From assembly GCF_000333955.1 (NCBI RefSeq), contig NZ_CAPS01000084.1, positions 1 to 64,000 on the forward strand: a stretch of DNA of 64,000 bases, in the 5' to 3' direction. This document shows, one piece after another, positions 44,108-53,754 of the stretch (positions within the stretch are counted from its first letter, which is position 1; each line of letters starts with the position of its first letter). Below the pieces are notes generated by a model that did not search any database, was not told the DNA's origin, and was given only the letters and a program-made list of their open reading frames with translations. The position numbers were made by a program, and so were the translations under genes. Source of the DNA: Rhodococcus sp. AW25M09. Lineage in GTDB: Bacteria; Actinomycetota; Actinomycetes; Mycobacteriales; Mycobacteriaceae.

Positions 44108-44929
44108 ATGACACAGGCAGATTCGGACAACACCAACGCCGCAGCAGCGCGGCACGGATTCGGCGTAGACGTCGGCGGCAGCGGCATCAAAGGTGGCATC
44201 GTCGACCTGAGCACCGGGGACCTCGTCGGCGACCGCTACAAGATCGAGACACCCCAGCCGGCGACTCCGGACGCCGTCGCGCGCACCGTGGCAGAGATCG
44301 TCGCGCACTTCGACTGGACCGGTCCAATCGGTGTCACCCTTCCCGCCGTGGTGACCAACGGTGTGGCTCGCTCGGCCGCCAACATCGACAAGTCCTGGAT
44401 CGACACCGATGCACGTGCCCTGTTCGCGAAGGCCATCGGGAACGAGAACATCACCGTCCTCAACGATGCGGATGCTGCAGGCGTAGCGGAGGACAAGTAC
44501 GGCGGAGGCAAGGGCAAGGACGGCGTGGTCGTCTTGCTGACGTTCGGCACCGGAATCGGCTCGGCGGTGCTGCACAACGGCGTGCTGCTACCCAACACCG
44601 AATTCGGCCACATGGAGATCGGCGGCAAGGAGGCCGAACACCGTGCGGCGTCGTCGGTCAAAGAGAACGAGGGGTTGTCCTACAAAGAGTGGGCCAAGGA
44701 AGTCTCGAAGGTACTCGAGACGTTCGAGGCGCTGCTGTGGCCGGATATTTTCATCGCGGGCGGCGGCATCAGCCGCAAGAGCGAGAAGTGGATTCCGCAC
44801 CTGACGAACCGCACTCCCGTAGTACCGGCAACCCTTCTGAACACTGCCGGAATCGTCGGTGCCGCGCTGGCCGCGGACAACGCGGTTGCGTCCGCCGAGA
44901 CCGATACGTCGGCAGGATCGGTGGCCTGA
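44108..44929 (+). CDS. ppgK: Polyphosphate glucokinase
   Basis: Phosphorylates glucose using polyphosphate (or ATP). 273 residues. ROK-like phosphate motif GVDVGGSGIKGGIVD, sugar-binding VLNDADAAGVAEDKYG, phosphate-2 LLTFGTGIGSAV, the GHMEIGG segment, and adenosine motif IAGGGISRKSEKW. ATG at 44108 follows AGGAG at ten bases. The sugar porter at 24.3 kb could supply its glucose. sigA follows on the same strand with its own promoter candidate. Confidence 0.95.
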   Translation: MTQADSDNTNAAAARHGFGVDVGGSGIKGGIVDLSTGDLVGDRYKIETPQPATPDAVARTVAEIVAHFDWTGPIGVTLPAVVTNGVARSAANIDKSWIDTDARALFAKAIGNENITVLNDADAAGVAEDKYGGGKGKDGVVVLLTFGTGIGSAVLHNGVLLPNTEFGHMEIGGKEAEHRAASSVKENEGLSYKEWAKEVSKVLETFEALLWPDIFIAGGGISRKSEKWIPHLTNRTPVVPATLLNTAGIVGAALAADNAVASAETDTSAGSVA

Positions 44930-44963
44930 CACGCGGCTTCGCCACCGCGTAGGACGAGGGCGG

Positions 44964-44992
44964 GTAACAAACTCCTGAGAGGTCGTTACAAT
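44964..44992 (+). promoter_or_regulatory. Candidate housekeeping promoter of sigA
   Basis: GTAACA (44964-44969), a 17-base spacer, then TACAAT (44987-44992): four of six and five of six matches to the -35 and -10 consensus. It lies about 98 bases before the sigA start. A 7-bp hairpin with tetraloop (45000-45017) would lie at the 5' end of the leader. Confidence 0.55.
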
Positions 44993-45089
44993 GGTGTGTG
45001 CCGGCTACGCAGCCGGCCGAATCCGAAGACCTCTCCGCCGGAAACAACTCTGGCGTGACGCCGCACGACTTCGTCACGAAAGGGCGTAC

Positions 45090-46421
45090 GTGGCAGCCAC
45101 CGATATCCGTCAGACCGCAGATTCCGAGACCGAGTCTGCGACACCTGCACCTGCTGTCAAGGCACCCGCTGCGAAGGCACCGGCCAAGAAAGCACCGGCC
45201 AAGCGCGCCGCGGCCAAGAAGGCACCGGCGAAGAAGGCCGCAGCAAAGAAGACAGCAACCGATGCGGCGTCCGGCGAGGACGCCGACGAGAACGCACCCG
45301 GAATCGAAGACATCGACATCTCCGAGGGCGACCTCGCTGCTGCCGCCAACGATGTCGTCGAGGTCGTCACCGCTGGTGACGACACCGAAGAGGACGCCAC
45401 CAGCGAGCCGACCGCCGAGGACAAGGCGTCAGGTGACTTCGTCTGGGACGAAGAGGAATCGGAGGCGCTGCGCCAGGCGCGAAAGGACGCCGAGCTCACC
45501 GCGTCCGCCGACTCCGTTCGTGCGTACCTCAAGCAGATCGGCAAGGTCGCCCTCCTCAACGCAGAAGAGGAAGTCGAGCTGGCCAAGCGCATCGAAGCTG
45601 GCCTCTTCGCAGTCGAGAAGATGCGCGAGTCGGCGGACAAGGGCGAGAAGCTCCCCGTTGCGCAGCGCCGCGACATGACGTGGATCTGCCGAGACGGCAA
45701 TCGAGCCAAGAATCACCTGCTCGAAGCAAACCTACGACTCGTCGTCTCGCTGGCCAAGCGATACACCGGTCGCGGCATGGCCTTCCTCGACCTCATCCAG
45801 GAAGGCAACCTCGGTCTGATTCGCGCGGTCGAGAAGTTCGACTACACCAAGGGCTACAAGTTCTCGACGTATGCGACCTGGTGGATCCGGCAGGCCATCA
45901 CTCGCGCCATGGCAGACCAGGCCCGCACGATCCGCATCCCAGTGCACATGGTCGAGGTCATCAACAAGCTCGGCCGCATTCAGCGCGAGCTGCTTCAGGA
46001 CCTGGGCCGCGAGCCCACTCCCGAAGAGCTGGCGAAGGAAATGGACATCACGCCCGAGAAGGTGCTGGAGATCCAGCAGTACGCGCGTGAACCGATCTCG
46101 CTCGACCAGACCATCGGTGACGAGGGCGACAGCCAGCTCGGTGACTTCATCGAGGACTCCGAAGCAGTCGTGGCCGTCGATGCCGTGTCGTTCACCCTGC
46201 TGCAGGATCAGCTGCAGTCGGTTCTCGAGACGCTGTCCGAGCGCGAAGCGGGCGTGGTTCGTCTGCGCTTCGGCCTCACCGACGGCCAGCCCCGCACCCT
46301 CGACGAAATCGGTCAGGTCTACGGCGTCACCCGTGAGCGGATCCGTCAGATCGAATCCAAGACCATGTCCAAGCTGCGTCACCCGTCGCGCTCGCAGGTG
46401 CTGCGCGACTACCTGGACTGA
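45090..46421 (+). CDS. sigA: Primary RNA polymerase sigma factor SigA
   Basis: 443-residue group 1 sigma-70. The first ~55 residues contain an Ala/Lys/Pro-rich stretch (repeats of KAPAKK/KRAAAKK at about 24-55), then an acidic region. Region 1.2 is [23 protein letters not shown]; regions 2.1-2.4 include [26 protein letters not shown] and [13 protein letters not shown]; region 4.2 is [23 protein letters not shown] at 45090 follows AAAGGG; upstream starts read through the leader hairpin. Equivalent to Rv2703 (RpoD). Confidence 0.96.
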   Translation: MAATDIRQTADSETESATPAPAVKAPAAKAPAKKAPAKRAAAKKAPAKKAAAKKTATDAASGEDADENAPGIEDIDISEGDLAAAANDVVEVVTAGDDTEEDATSEPTAEDKASGDFVWDEEESEALRQARKDAELTASADSVRAYLKQIGKVALLNAEEEVELAKRIEAGLFAVEKMRESADKGEKLPVAQRRDMTWICRDGNRAKNHLLEANLRLVVSLAKRYTGRGMAFLDLIQEGNLGLIRAVEKFDYTKGYKFSTYATWWIRQAITRAMADQARTIRIPVHMVEVINKLGRIQRELLQDLGREPTPEELAKEMDITPEKVLEIQQYAREPISLDQTIGDEGDSQLGDFIEDSEAVVAVDAVSFTLLQDQLQSVLETLSEREAGVVRLRFGLTDGQPRTLDEIGQVYGVTRERIRQIESKTMSKLRHPSRSQVLRDYLD

Positions 46422-46440
46422 ATTTCTTCGCTTCACCGAA

Positions 46441-46475
46441 CAACGCCCGTCGATCACTGCGATCGGCGGGCGTTG
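46441..46475 (+). terminator. Hairpin downstream of sigA
   Basis: Arms 46441-46455 and 46461-46475 pair over 15 positions with one G-T; loop five bases. It starts 19 bases after the sigA stop, between convergent sigA and the DUF952 gene. A short GTTGT rather than a T-run follows. Confidence 0.65.
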
Positions 46476-46496
46476 TCGTGGGCAGCCCGAATGCAG

Positions 46497-46862
46497 TCAC
46501 ATTCGTGGAACGCCGAACGTCCCGTCCGGTCCTGGTCGGTAGTCGAGCACGGCTGTGACAGCCGCGATCGGCAGCGGCCCGTACAGATGCGGAAACACCA
46601 TGGACTGTGGATCGGACGGCACCCCGGGCTCCCATCGAACGGGAGCATCCAGACGGGTGGTGTCGAGGCGGAGAAGGACGAGATCCTCGCGGCCCGGGAA
46701 GAGCCGGTTCGCCGGCAAGTGCACCTGCTGTGGTGTGGACAGGTGAACGAATCCCACCTCGCCGTACGAGTCGGGGGTGTATCGGGCCTGCCCACGCATG
46801 GACAGCCACTCCCCTGCGGTGCAGATGTGAACGAGGTCGTCCGACGTAGAGGTCACAGACAC
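46497..46862 (-). CDS. DUF952 domain protein
   Basis: 121 residues. Core segments LVHICTAGEWLSMRGQ, GFVHLSTPQQVHLPANRLFPGREDLVLLRLD and PHLYGPLPIAAVTAVLDY match the DUF952 family, which folds like ADP-ribosyltransferase-type domains; no activity can be claimed. GTG at 46862 or 46856; no strong ribosome site, but the upstream EamA gene ends 22 bases away, so coupling is likely. Convergent with sigA. Confidence 0.85.
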   Translation of the reverse strand: MSVTSTSDDLVHICTAGEWLSMRGQARYTPDSYGEVGFVHLSTPQQVHLPANRLFPGREDLVLLRLDTTRLDAPVRWEPGVPSDPQSMVFPHLYGPLPIAAVTAVLDYRPGPDGTFGVPRM

Positions 46863-46884
46863 ATTCTGCAGGGTGGAGCGTGAG

Positions 46885-47814
46885 TCAGGGCGGCGGAATG
46901 TCGACGGCACCGCGATATCGTCGAACCGGCAGCCCACCGAGCACCACGGCCGCGATGACAGCCACGATTCCGAGAGCCTCGAGGGTCGTCGGAATCTGGG
47001 TCAGCACCACAGCACCGACGACCGTGGCCGTCGCCGGAAGCAACGCCAGCAGCAGTGCGAATCGGGCCCGGCCCACTCGTACCAGGACGTACTGATCGAG
47101 AACGTACGGAACCACACTCGCCAGCAGCCCCACGCCCAGCCCCAGAACCCAGATCCGCCAGTCCCCCAATGCCTCGACGTGCGCTACCGCGAACGGTCCG
47201 AACAACGGAACCGCCAGAATCACCGAGCCGATTGCGAACCCGGCCGCCATATCGTCGAGCCCCTGGCCTGCATCGGCAACCGACTTTCCCAACACGATGT
47301 AGGCAGCCCACAGTGCCGCAGAGCCGAGTGCGAACGCAATTCCGACCAACCCCACTTCGCCGCCCTCGAACTGTGCGGAGGCAATGGCACCGACACCCGC
47401 GACGACCAGAAGCAAAGCGCACACGTCCGCAGGCTTCCTCGACCCTGCCGCAGCGACCGCGACCGGCCCCAGAAATTCGATGGCCACCGCCGCGCCAAGC
47501 GGCAGCCGGGCAATGGCCTCGTAGAACATCACGTTCATGCCGATCGTCGCGCCGCCGAACGCGGTGGCCGTGCGCACCCGCCGTACCGTCCAGGTACCGC
47601 CGACACCGGCCCGAACGCGCCACGGTCGCCGCCAGGCCAACAACACCAAAGCCGCGCCGAAACCGCGCAGCCACGCCACTGCGGCCGGAGCGACGGTATC
47701 GAACAAGAACACACCGATCGCCGCACCGACGTACATACAGACCGCGCCGATCACGAACAACGAGGGGATACCCAGCTTCGATGCGCCGGAAAGCGAAGAA
47801 GAATTCGAAGCCAC
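46885..47814 (-). CDS. EamA/RhtA-type DMT exporter
   Basis: 309 residues with ten predicted helices in two EamA repeats. Characteristic parts: VAWLRGFGAALVLLAWRRPW, MNVMFYEAIARLPLGAAVAIEFLGPVAVA in repeat 1, and the paired VVPYVLDQYVLVRVGRARFALLLALLPATATVVG in repeat 2, which resemble RhtA, an amino acid (threonine/homoserine) exporter. The substrate here is inferred only. GTG start. Confidence 0.86.
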   Translation of the reverse strand: MASNSSSLSGASKLGIPSLFVIGAVCMYVGAAIGVFLFDTVAPAAVAWLRGFGAALVLLAWRRPWRVRAGVGGTWTVRRVRTATAFGGATIGMNVMFYEAIARLPLGAAVAIEFLGPVAVAAAGSRKPADVCALLLVVAGVGAIASAQFEGGEVGLVGIAFALGSAALWAAYIVLGKSVADAGQGLDDMAAGFAIGSVILAVPLFGPFAVAHVEALGDWRIWVLGLGVGLLASVVPYVLDQYVLVRVGRARFALLLALLPATATVVGAVVLTQIPTTLEALGIVAVIAAVVLGGLPVRRYRGAVDIPPP

Positions 47815-48046
47815 ACAGGCGACCCTACTGCGCGGCTCGCCGAGAACCCGTATCAGCTCTCAGCGAACAGTTTTCACAGCGTTCCAGCTCGTAGGGCATG
47901 TTTCGTGTTAGTGACAACACAAAGAAACGCACTCGGGAACAACGCGTGACCGCCATACGTCTGACAGAGTGAACGAACCGCGCCATACCGACGCGGCGGA
48001 CCGGCCCCAGGCGAGCGGGAAAACCGTAAGCCAGTACGGAGGAGTC

Positions 48047-48241
48047 ATGCCCGGAACATTGACCAGCCCAGAATTGACAGCAGCGGACCGGTGCGACCGG
48101 TGCGGTGCAGGGGCTCGCGCGCGTGTCGTGCTCTCGACCGGCGGAGAACTTCTCTTCTGCGGTCACCACGCCACCGAACACGAAGCCCGTTTGCGTGAAA
48201 TGAACGCAACGGTGATGACCGAATCGGACTCCACGGTGTAG
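48047..48241 (+). CDS. DUF7455-type small zinc-binding protein
   Basis: 64 residues. CDRCGAGARARVVLSTGGELLFCGHHATEHEARL holds a CxxC plus CxHH zinc site typical of this short actinobacterial family. ATG at 48047 is preceded by GGAGGA; a longer in-frame start at 47969 is less likely. A near-ideal intrinsic terminator follows, so it is a monocistronic gene. Function unknown. Confidence 0.85.
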   Translation: MPGTLTSPELTAADRCDRCGAGARARVVLSTGGELLFCGHHATEHEARLREMNATVMTESDSTV

Positions 48242-48300
48242 CCCACCGATACGTCGGGGGAAACAGGTTCGCCACGATTCGCGACGAACTGATCGGCACA

Positions 48301-48335
48301 ATGACGGACGGTCCACGGACCGTCCGTCATTTTTT
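48301..48335 (+). terminator. Strong intrinsic terminator
   Basis: Perfect 14-bp inverted repeat (48301-48314 with 48317-48330) followed at once by TTTTTT. It ends the DUF7455 transcript; A-rich symmetry is absent on the other side, so it serves the plus strand best. Confidence 0.9.
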
Positions 48336-48388
48336 GTCGCCACCCTCGATCCCGCACAGCGGCGATCGACATCTTCCGCCGCTGCGTT

Positions 48389-50140
48389 CTACATCTTTCG
48401 CAACTGTGAGATCCGCTCGGTCAACTGGTCGGCCGACGCCATTGCCGTCGGCGGCCCACCGCAGATACGACGCAAATCGCCGTGAATCACACCGTGCGGC
48501 TTCCCGGTGCGGTGGTGGTACACCGCAACCAAACTGTTCAGTTCACGCCGCAGACCGGCCAACTGGCCCGCACTGGTGGCCCTGTCGTTGACGACAGCAG
48601 GTGCCGGAACGGCAGGTGTCGCAGCAGGTTTGTCGATCTGCTCCTGCTGACGCTGCCTCAGGAGGTCCCGCATCTGGGTGGCATCGAGCAGCCCGGGCAG
48701 ACCGAGATAATCGGCTTCCTCGTCGCTACCCGAGAACGTCGCGGTACCGAACGAGGAACCGTCGTAGATCACCTGGTCGAGTTCGGCGTCCGCGCCGAGC
48801 GAGGTGTACGCCTTTTCTTCCTCGCCGAGTTCGTCCTTCTGCTTGTTCGCATCGGCCAGCAGCTCGTCGTCGAATCCATCCTTCTCGCGGTGCGGCTTGC
48901 CGAGAATGTGATCGCGTTGCGCCTCGAGCTGCGAAGCGAGATCCAGCAACACCGGAACCGAGGGCAGGAACACACTCGCCGTCTCGCCCTTACGGCGAGA
49001 TCGCACGAATCGACCGATCGCCTGTGCGAAGTAGAGCGGAGTCGATGCGCTGGTCGCGTAGACGCCGACGGCGAGACGCGGAACGTCGACGCCCTCGGAG
49101 ACCATTCGGACAGCAACCATCCACCGTTGATCGCTCTTTCCGAAGGCAGCGATCCGAGCCGAGGACGTGGGGTCGTCCGAGAGCACGATCGCCGGCGACT
49201 CCCCGGTGATCACCTCGAGCAGCTTCGCGTACGCCCGTGCCACCGTCTGATCGGTCGCGATCACGAGACCACCGGCGTCCGGCACACCGCCTGCGCGCAG
49301 CTGTGCCAGCCGCGTGTTGGCGGCCAGCAGTACCGCAGGCATCCAGTCGCCCTGCGGGTCGAGGGCGGTACGCCATGCCCGTGCGGTCTGTTCGGCGTTG
49401 AGTGGCTCGCCGAGTCGGGCGGTGTACTCCTCGCCCGCACTGTCTCGCCAACGCGCCTCACCGGAATACGCGAGGAAGACGACCGGCCTGACGACGCCGT
49501 CGGCCAGTGCGTCCGAATACCCGTACGAGTGATCGGCCTTGGACCTCATGGCCCCGTCCTGATCGGGCTCGTAGTTGACGAAGGGGATGGGGCTGTCGTC
49601 ACTGCGGAACGGGGTACCGGTCAACGCGAGCCGTCGGGTGGCGTCACCGAAGGCTTCTCGAATTCCCTCGCCCCAGCTCTTCGCATCACCGCCGTGGTGA
49701 ATCTCGTCGAGGATCACCAGAGTCTTGCGCGCCTCCGTGCGCACCCGGTGCTTGAACGGGTGCGAGGCGATCTGCGCGTACGTCACCACCACGCCGTGAT
49801 AGTCGCTCGAGGTCTGACCGGTCGAATTGGAGAAACGCGAGTCCAGAGCGATACCGACCCGGGCCGCCGATTCGGCCCACTGATGCTTGAGGTGCTCGGT
49901 GGGTGCGACGACGGTGATCTGATCGACCGTCCGATGGGCCAGCAACTCCGCAGCCACGCGCAGAGCGAAGGTCGTCTTGCCTGCACCCGGTGTCGCGACG
50001 GCCAAGAAGTCCTTCGGCGAGGCGACGAGGTACTTCGTCAGCGCGCGTCGCTGCCACGCGCGCAGCGGCGCTCCCCCGCTCACGGGAGCCTCGGTCCGCT
50101 CGGTAGATGATGGTGTGGGCTCGAACATGTCAGCGCTCAC
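48389..50140 (-). CDS. DEAD/DEAH-box (SF2) helicase
   Basis: 583-residue superfamily 2 ATPase. Walker A ATPGAGKTTFALR, motif Ia APTEHLKHQW, Walker B LVILDEIHHGGD, motif III LTGTPFR, motif V VRMVSEGVDVPRLAVGVYATS, and motif VI YFAQAIGRFVRSRR. The C-terminal ~150 residues are acidic, then a conserved domain (LRRELNSLVAVYHHRTGKPHGVIHGDLR). Substrate unknown; such proteins resemble XPB-like or UvrB-type DNA helicases. GTG 50140 preferred (AGGAA upstream), ATG 50128 possible. Confidence 0.88.
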   Translation of the reverse strand: MSADMFEPTPSSTERTEAPVSGGAPLRAWQRRALTKYLVASPKDFLAVATPGAGKTTFALRVAAELLAHRTVDQITVVAPTEHLKHQWAESAARVGIALDSRFSNSTGQTSSDYHGVVVTYAQIASHPFKHRVRTEARKTLVILDEIHHGGDAKSWGEGIREAFGDATRRLALTGTPFRSDDSPIPFVNYEPDQDGAMRSKADHSYGYSDALADGVVRPVVFLAYSGEARWRDSAGEEYTARLGEPLNAEQTARAWRTALDPQGDWMPAVLLAANTRLAQLRAGGVPDAGGLVIATDQTVARAYAKLLEVITGESPAIVLSDDPTSSARIAAFGKSDQRWMVAVRMVSEGVDVPRLAVGVYATSASTPLYFAQAIGRFVRSRRKGETASVFLPSVPVLLDLASQLEAQRDHILGKPHREKDGFDDELLADANKQKDELGEEEKAYTSLGADAELDQVIYDGSSFGTATFSGSDEEADYLGLPGLLDATQMRDLLRQRQQEQIDKPAATPAVPAPAVVNDRATSAGQLAGLRRELNSLVAVYHHRTGKPHGVIHGDLRRICGGPPTAMASADQLTERISQLRKM

Positions 50141-50317
50141 TGGCCGCCGGTTCCTGGCATCGATGTAGTTCCTCGCGCTCTCGGTAGCCCTGCAGTGTCC
50201 GCCGAGGAGCCTAACTCTCCGCACCGACCGATCCCGCATCGCTGGGGTGAGTCGGATGCGACACGGCGCGTCGGTCGTTAGGCGAAGTCGTCTTTCGTCA
50301 GGAATGCTGGAGGCACC

Positions 50318-51385
50318 ATGAGCGAGTCTGCAGGCGTTACTCCGACACCGGACCGGTGGTCGGTGAGGAAGCCGATACGTGCGGTGTGGAAAGTGACGCT
50401 GCGCACCCTGAGCAAAGCATGGGACGACTCGATCTTCAGCAAGGCCGCCACCGCAGCGTTCTGGCAGACACTGTCGCTGCCCCCGCTGCTACTCGGTGTG
50501 CTCGGCAGCCTCGGGTTCGTCGGCGGATGGTTCGGACCCGACACCGTCGAGATCATCGAGTCCAAGATCATCACCTTCAGCAACACCCTGTTCAGTAGCA
50601 GCGTCGTCGACCAGATCATCGCTCCCACCGTCAAGGACGTCCTCGCCCAGGGCAGCGGAGAAATCGTGTCGTTGGGCTTCGTGCTGTCACTGTGGGCAGG
50701 ATCGTCGGCGATCTCGACGTTCGTCGACTCCATCGTCGAAGCTCACGGGCAGGCGGACGCTCGAAATCCCATCTGGCAAAGGTTCTTCGCGCTGCTGCTC
50801 TACGTCGGATTCCTGGTCATCGCGGTCTTCGTGCTTCCGCTCGTCGCCCTCGGCCCGGTGTACGTGCAGCAGATCCTCCCCGATTCGTGGATCACCGTGG
50901 GAAGCGAGGTGGTCGACTTCTTCTACTACCCGGCCGTCGGTCTACTGCTGATCATCGGTCTGACCACGTTGTACAAGCTGGCTCTGCACACCTCACTACC
51001 GTGGCACCGCCTACTCGGCGGGGCACTGCTCGCGGGGGTGTTCTTCATGATCGCGAGCGCGGTGCTGCGCCGATACCTCACCTGGGTGACGAGCACCGGA
51101 TACACCTACGGCGCACTGGCGACGCCGATCGCCTTTCTGCTGTTCACGTTCTTCCTCGGCTTCGCCGTCGTGCTCGGAGCCGAGTTCAATGCCACGATCC
51201 AGGAGTTCTGGCCGGCCCGTGCGACGCGAATGGAACAGATGCGCGAGTGGATCGCGGCGCAGACCACTACCGACGACAAGCCCTCGGGACCGATGACATC
51301 GGTGGCCAGAAGGCTGGCCACGGGGCCGATCAAACTGGCCGGAGATCGGGTCCGGCCGGATCGCCCCGAGCCGACCACCGACTGA
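50318..51385 (+). CDS. YhjD/YihY/BrkB family inner membrane protein
   Basis: 355 residues with about six transmembrane helices between residues 45 and 285. Family features: TAAFWQTLSLPPLLLGVLGSLGF, VLSLWAGSSAISTFVDSIVEAHG and YGALATPIAFLLFTFFLGFAVVLGAEFNA. The C-terminal ~70 residues are soluble and charged. The ATG follows GGAGG. Rv2707 equivalent; in other bacteria YhjD affects lipopolysaccharide-related envelope traits, so the role here is unknown. Confidence 0.87.
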   Translation: MSESAGVTPTPDRWSVRKPIRAVWKVTLRTLSKAWDDSIFSKAATAAFWQTLSLPPLLLGVLGSLGFVGGWFGPDTVEIIESKIITFSNTLFSSSVVDQIIAPTVKDVLAQGSGEIVSLGFVLSLWAGSSAISTFVDSIVEAHGQADARNPIWQRFFALLLYVGFLVIAVFVLPLVALGPVYVQQILPDSWITVGSEVVDFFYYPAVGLLLIIGLTTLYKLALHTSLPWHRLLGGALLAGVFFMIASAVLRRYLTWVTSTGYTYGALATPIAFLLFTFFLGFAVVLGAEFNATIQEFWPARATRMEQMREWIAAQTTTDDKPSGPMTSVARRLATGPIKLAGDRVRPDRPEPTTD

Positions 51386-51410
51386 CCAACGCGGCGGGCG
51401 ACCGATGGTG

Positions 51411-51647
51411 TCACTCGCCCTTTTTCAAGCCCTCGTAGACCTTCTTGCAGTCCGGGCAGACCGGCGACCCGGGCTTGGCCGACTTGGTGACGGGAAACAC
51501 CTCACCGCACAGTGCGACCACATGTGTGCCCATCACCGCGCTCTCGGCGATCTTGTTCTTCTTCACGTAATGGAAGAATTTCGGCCGGTCGTCCTCGGTG
51601 GTTTCGTCCGGCGCGATGTCGGGACGGTCCTTCGTCTGAGTGCTCAT
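51411..51647 (-). CDS. DUF3039 zinc-finger-like protein
   Basis: 78 residues: KFFHYVKKNKIAESAVMGTHVVALCGEVFPVTKSAKPGSPVCPDCKKVYEGL. A CxxC plus an earlier Cys/His may bind zinc. ATG at 51647; GTG at 51653 is an alternative. Convergent with the YhjD gene, divergent from DUF3099. Rv2708c equivalent; function unknown. Confidence 0.87.
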   Translation of the reverse strand: MSTQTKDRPDIAPDETTEDDRPKFFHYVKKNKIAESAVMGTHVVALCGEVFPVTKSAKPGSPVCPDCKKVYEGLKKGE

Positions 51648-51740
51648 GGACACAGATTAATCCGTCGATGCACAGCGTGAGCGAACCGGTTCCACAGCTC
51701 GTCGTATGCATTCTGTGAGCGGTAGTGCCACAGTGGAGGT

Positions 51741-52109
51741 ATGACGAGAACCCCAGGGTTCGACGGAAGCGCGTACAGCGACTCGCCGGATGGGCCCGTT
51801 CTGATCACCGAGGCGCAGCAGTCGGTCGAAGAGCAGCACAAGAAGCGCGTACGCAAATACATGTTCATCATGTCGTTCCGCATACCTGCGCTGGTGTTGG
51901 CCGCGCTCGCGTACGGGATGTGGATGAATCCATGGATCTCCATGGCGATTGTCGGAGTGTCGATTCCCCTCCCGTGGATGGCAGTGCTGATCGCCAACGA
52001 TCGGCCACCGCGAACCAAGGACGAGATGAGCCGATACGACTACCGCACCGTGGACAAGCCGCAGCTGGAATCGGGCAATCACCGAGTGATCGAACCGGGC
52101 GACGACTGA
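51741..52109 (+). CDS. DUF3099 membrane protein
   Basis: 122 residues with two transmembrane helices (FIMSFRIPALVLAALAYGMWM and WISMAIVGVSIPLPWMAVLIAN) separated by a tight turn; both ends are cytoplasmic by charge (KKRVRK before helix 1). Conserved ending NDRPPRTKDEMSRYDYR. ATG start. Rv2709 equivalent, upstream of sigB. Function unknown. Confidence 0.85.
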   Translation: MTRTPGFDGSAYSDSPDGPVLITEAQQSVEEQHKKRVRKYMFIMSFRIPALVLAALAYGMWMNPWISMAIVGVSIPLPWMAVLIANDRPPRTKDEMSRYDYRTVDKPQLESGNHRVIEPGDD

Positions 52110-52143
52110 CGCGTCGCGAACGGCCGATGCGACACTTGCGTAC

Positions 52144-53637
52144 GTGACTGCACCGAATTCCACGACCTCGCTCGTCGCCGCCTGCTCCGAACTCAGGCAG
52201 GCCTTCGAGCGGACCGGTTACGACGCCGACGGCGTTCTGACACTGCTCGGCGACGACGTGCATGCGGCACTCGGCCGCAGCGAGCCGGTACCTGTACGAA
52301 ACGCCAGCCAGGGTTCCGGCGCGCTCGGAGTGCTGGTGCGCCTGTTCCTCCTCGTCGACGATTGTCCGGAGATCGACGTCGCCGATGCCATCGCGCCGCT
52401 CACCGTCCCCGCTGCCGTCGCCGCCGGAATCCTCGCCCGCTCCGGATCGACGGTGCGGACATTGCTCGACATTCGGCCGCTCGATGCCGGTCACGGAACT
52501 CGGTGGATCGTCTCGGATCCCGACGGCAGCATGCGGGTCGCCGATACCGCGGCCGATCACGTACTGGGTGTGGGGCAGGCCTCGCTGTCACTGCTGCGCG
52601 GAACCCCCACGTCCCCGGTCCCGAGCGTTCTCGACGTCGGTACCGGCTGCGGCGTCCAAGCTGTCCACGCCTGCGGCTACGCCGAACAGGTGACCGCGAC
52701 CGACATCAGCCCGCGATCGATGGATCTCGCGGCCGCGACGATGGCGCTCAACGGCCTCGACGTCGAGTTGCTGCACGGTTCGTGGTTCGAGCCGGTCGCC
52801 GGACGCCGGTTCGATCGCATCGTGGCCAACCCGCCGTTCGTCGTCGGCCGCGCCGAAGTGCAGCATTCGTACCGAGACTCGGGCCTGGACCTGGACGGTG
52901 CGAGCGCATTGATGGTCGGGCAGGCACCGGAATACCTGGCACCGGGCGGAACCGCGGCCATTCTGGCGTCCTGGATTCACGTCCGAGATCAGGACTGGCG
53001 CGCTCGGGTTGCGTCGTGGCTGCCCGAGCACGGTATCGACGCCTGGGTCGTCGAGCGTGACGTTGCCGATCCGGCTCTCTACGTGGGCACATGGATGCGT
53101 GACGGCGGACTCGATCCCCGCGATCCCGACGCCGCGTCCGTGGCGCAGTCCTGGCTCGACCATTTCGCTGCCGCCGACGTGGAGGGAATCGGCTTCGGCT
53201 TCGTCTTTCTCCGGAAGACCGATACGCCGACCGATCTCCTGGCCGAGGAGCTCAGTCACGGCTTCTCCGACCCGCTGGGCAACGAATCCGTGGAGTACTT
53301 CGCACGACTGGACTGGCTGCGCGAGCACGACATCCTCGATTCTGTGCTGACGCTCGACCCGAACACTGCGCTGGAACGGGTCTATCTTCCCGCCGACGAC
53401 GGTTGGGCTCCGGTGGCGGTGCGGGTGCATCGCGGAAACGGCCCGCAGTGGCAGCACGACATCGACGAACTCGGGGCAGCACTGCTCGCCGGGCTTCGAC
53501 CCGATGGTCTGCCGGTGGGTGAACTGGTCGAGTTGCTCGCCGCCGCGCACGACGAAGACGCCGAGGAATTGGCGGCGCACGCGGTGACGATGATGCAGGG
53601 GCTCGTCCGGCACGGACTGGTTCGGCCGGCTCGATGA
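52144..53637 (+). CDS. HemK/RsmC-like SAM methyltransferase with DUF7059/DUF7782-type flanks
   Basis: 497 residues. An alpha-helical N-terminal domain (about 1-150), then a Rossmann methyltransferase with SVLDVGTGCGVQAVH (SAM) and IVANPPFVVGRAE. The NPPF motif suggests methylation of an amide or exocyclic amino group (protein Gln, or adenine/guanine in nucleic acid). The C-terminal ~150 residues resemble winged-helix parts (LVELLAAAHDEDAEELAAHAVTMMQGLVRHGLV). GTG start, 34 bases after DUF3099. From memory, this gene is not at this place in M. tuberculosis. Confidence 0.85.
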   Translation: MTAPNSTTSLVAACSELRQAFERTGYDADGVLTLLGDDVHAALGRSEPVPVRNASQGSGALGVLVRLFLLVDDCPEIDVADAIAPLTVPAAVAAGILARSGSTVRTLLDIRPLDAGHGTRWIVSDPDGSMRVADTAADHVLGVGQASLSLLRGTPTSPVPSVLDVGTGCGVQAVHACGYAEQVTATDISPRSMDLAAATMALNGLDVELLHGSWFEPVAGRRFDRIVANPPFVVGRAEVQHSYRDSGLDLDGASALMVGQAPEYLAPGGTAAILASWIHVRDQDWRARVASWLPEHGIDAWVVERDVADPALYVGTWMRDGGLDPRDPDAASVAQSWLDHFAAADVEGIGFGFVFLRKTDTPTDLLAEELSHGFSDPLGNESVEYFARLDWLREHDILDSVLTLDPNTALERVYLPADDGWAPVAVRVHRGNGPQWQHDIDELGAALLAGLRPDGLPVGELVELLAAAHDEDAEELAAHAVTMMQGLVRHGLVRPAR

Positions 53638-53754
53638 GCCCGCCCCGCTGCGCCCCGCGCGCGGCTCGGTTCCGATCGGTTTCACTTCTCAGCAACTTCT
53701 CAGGACAGGTATGACGTAATCCCTGGTCACACGGGTACTACCAGGATCGGCGTG

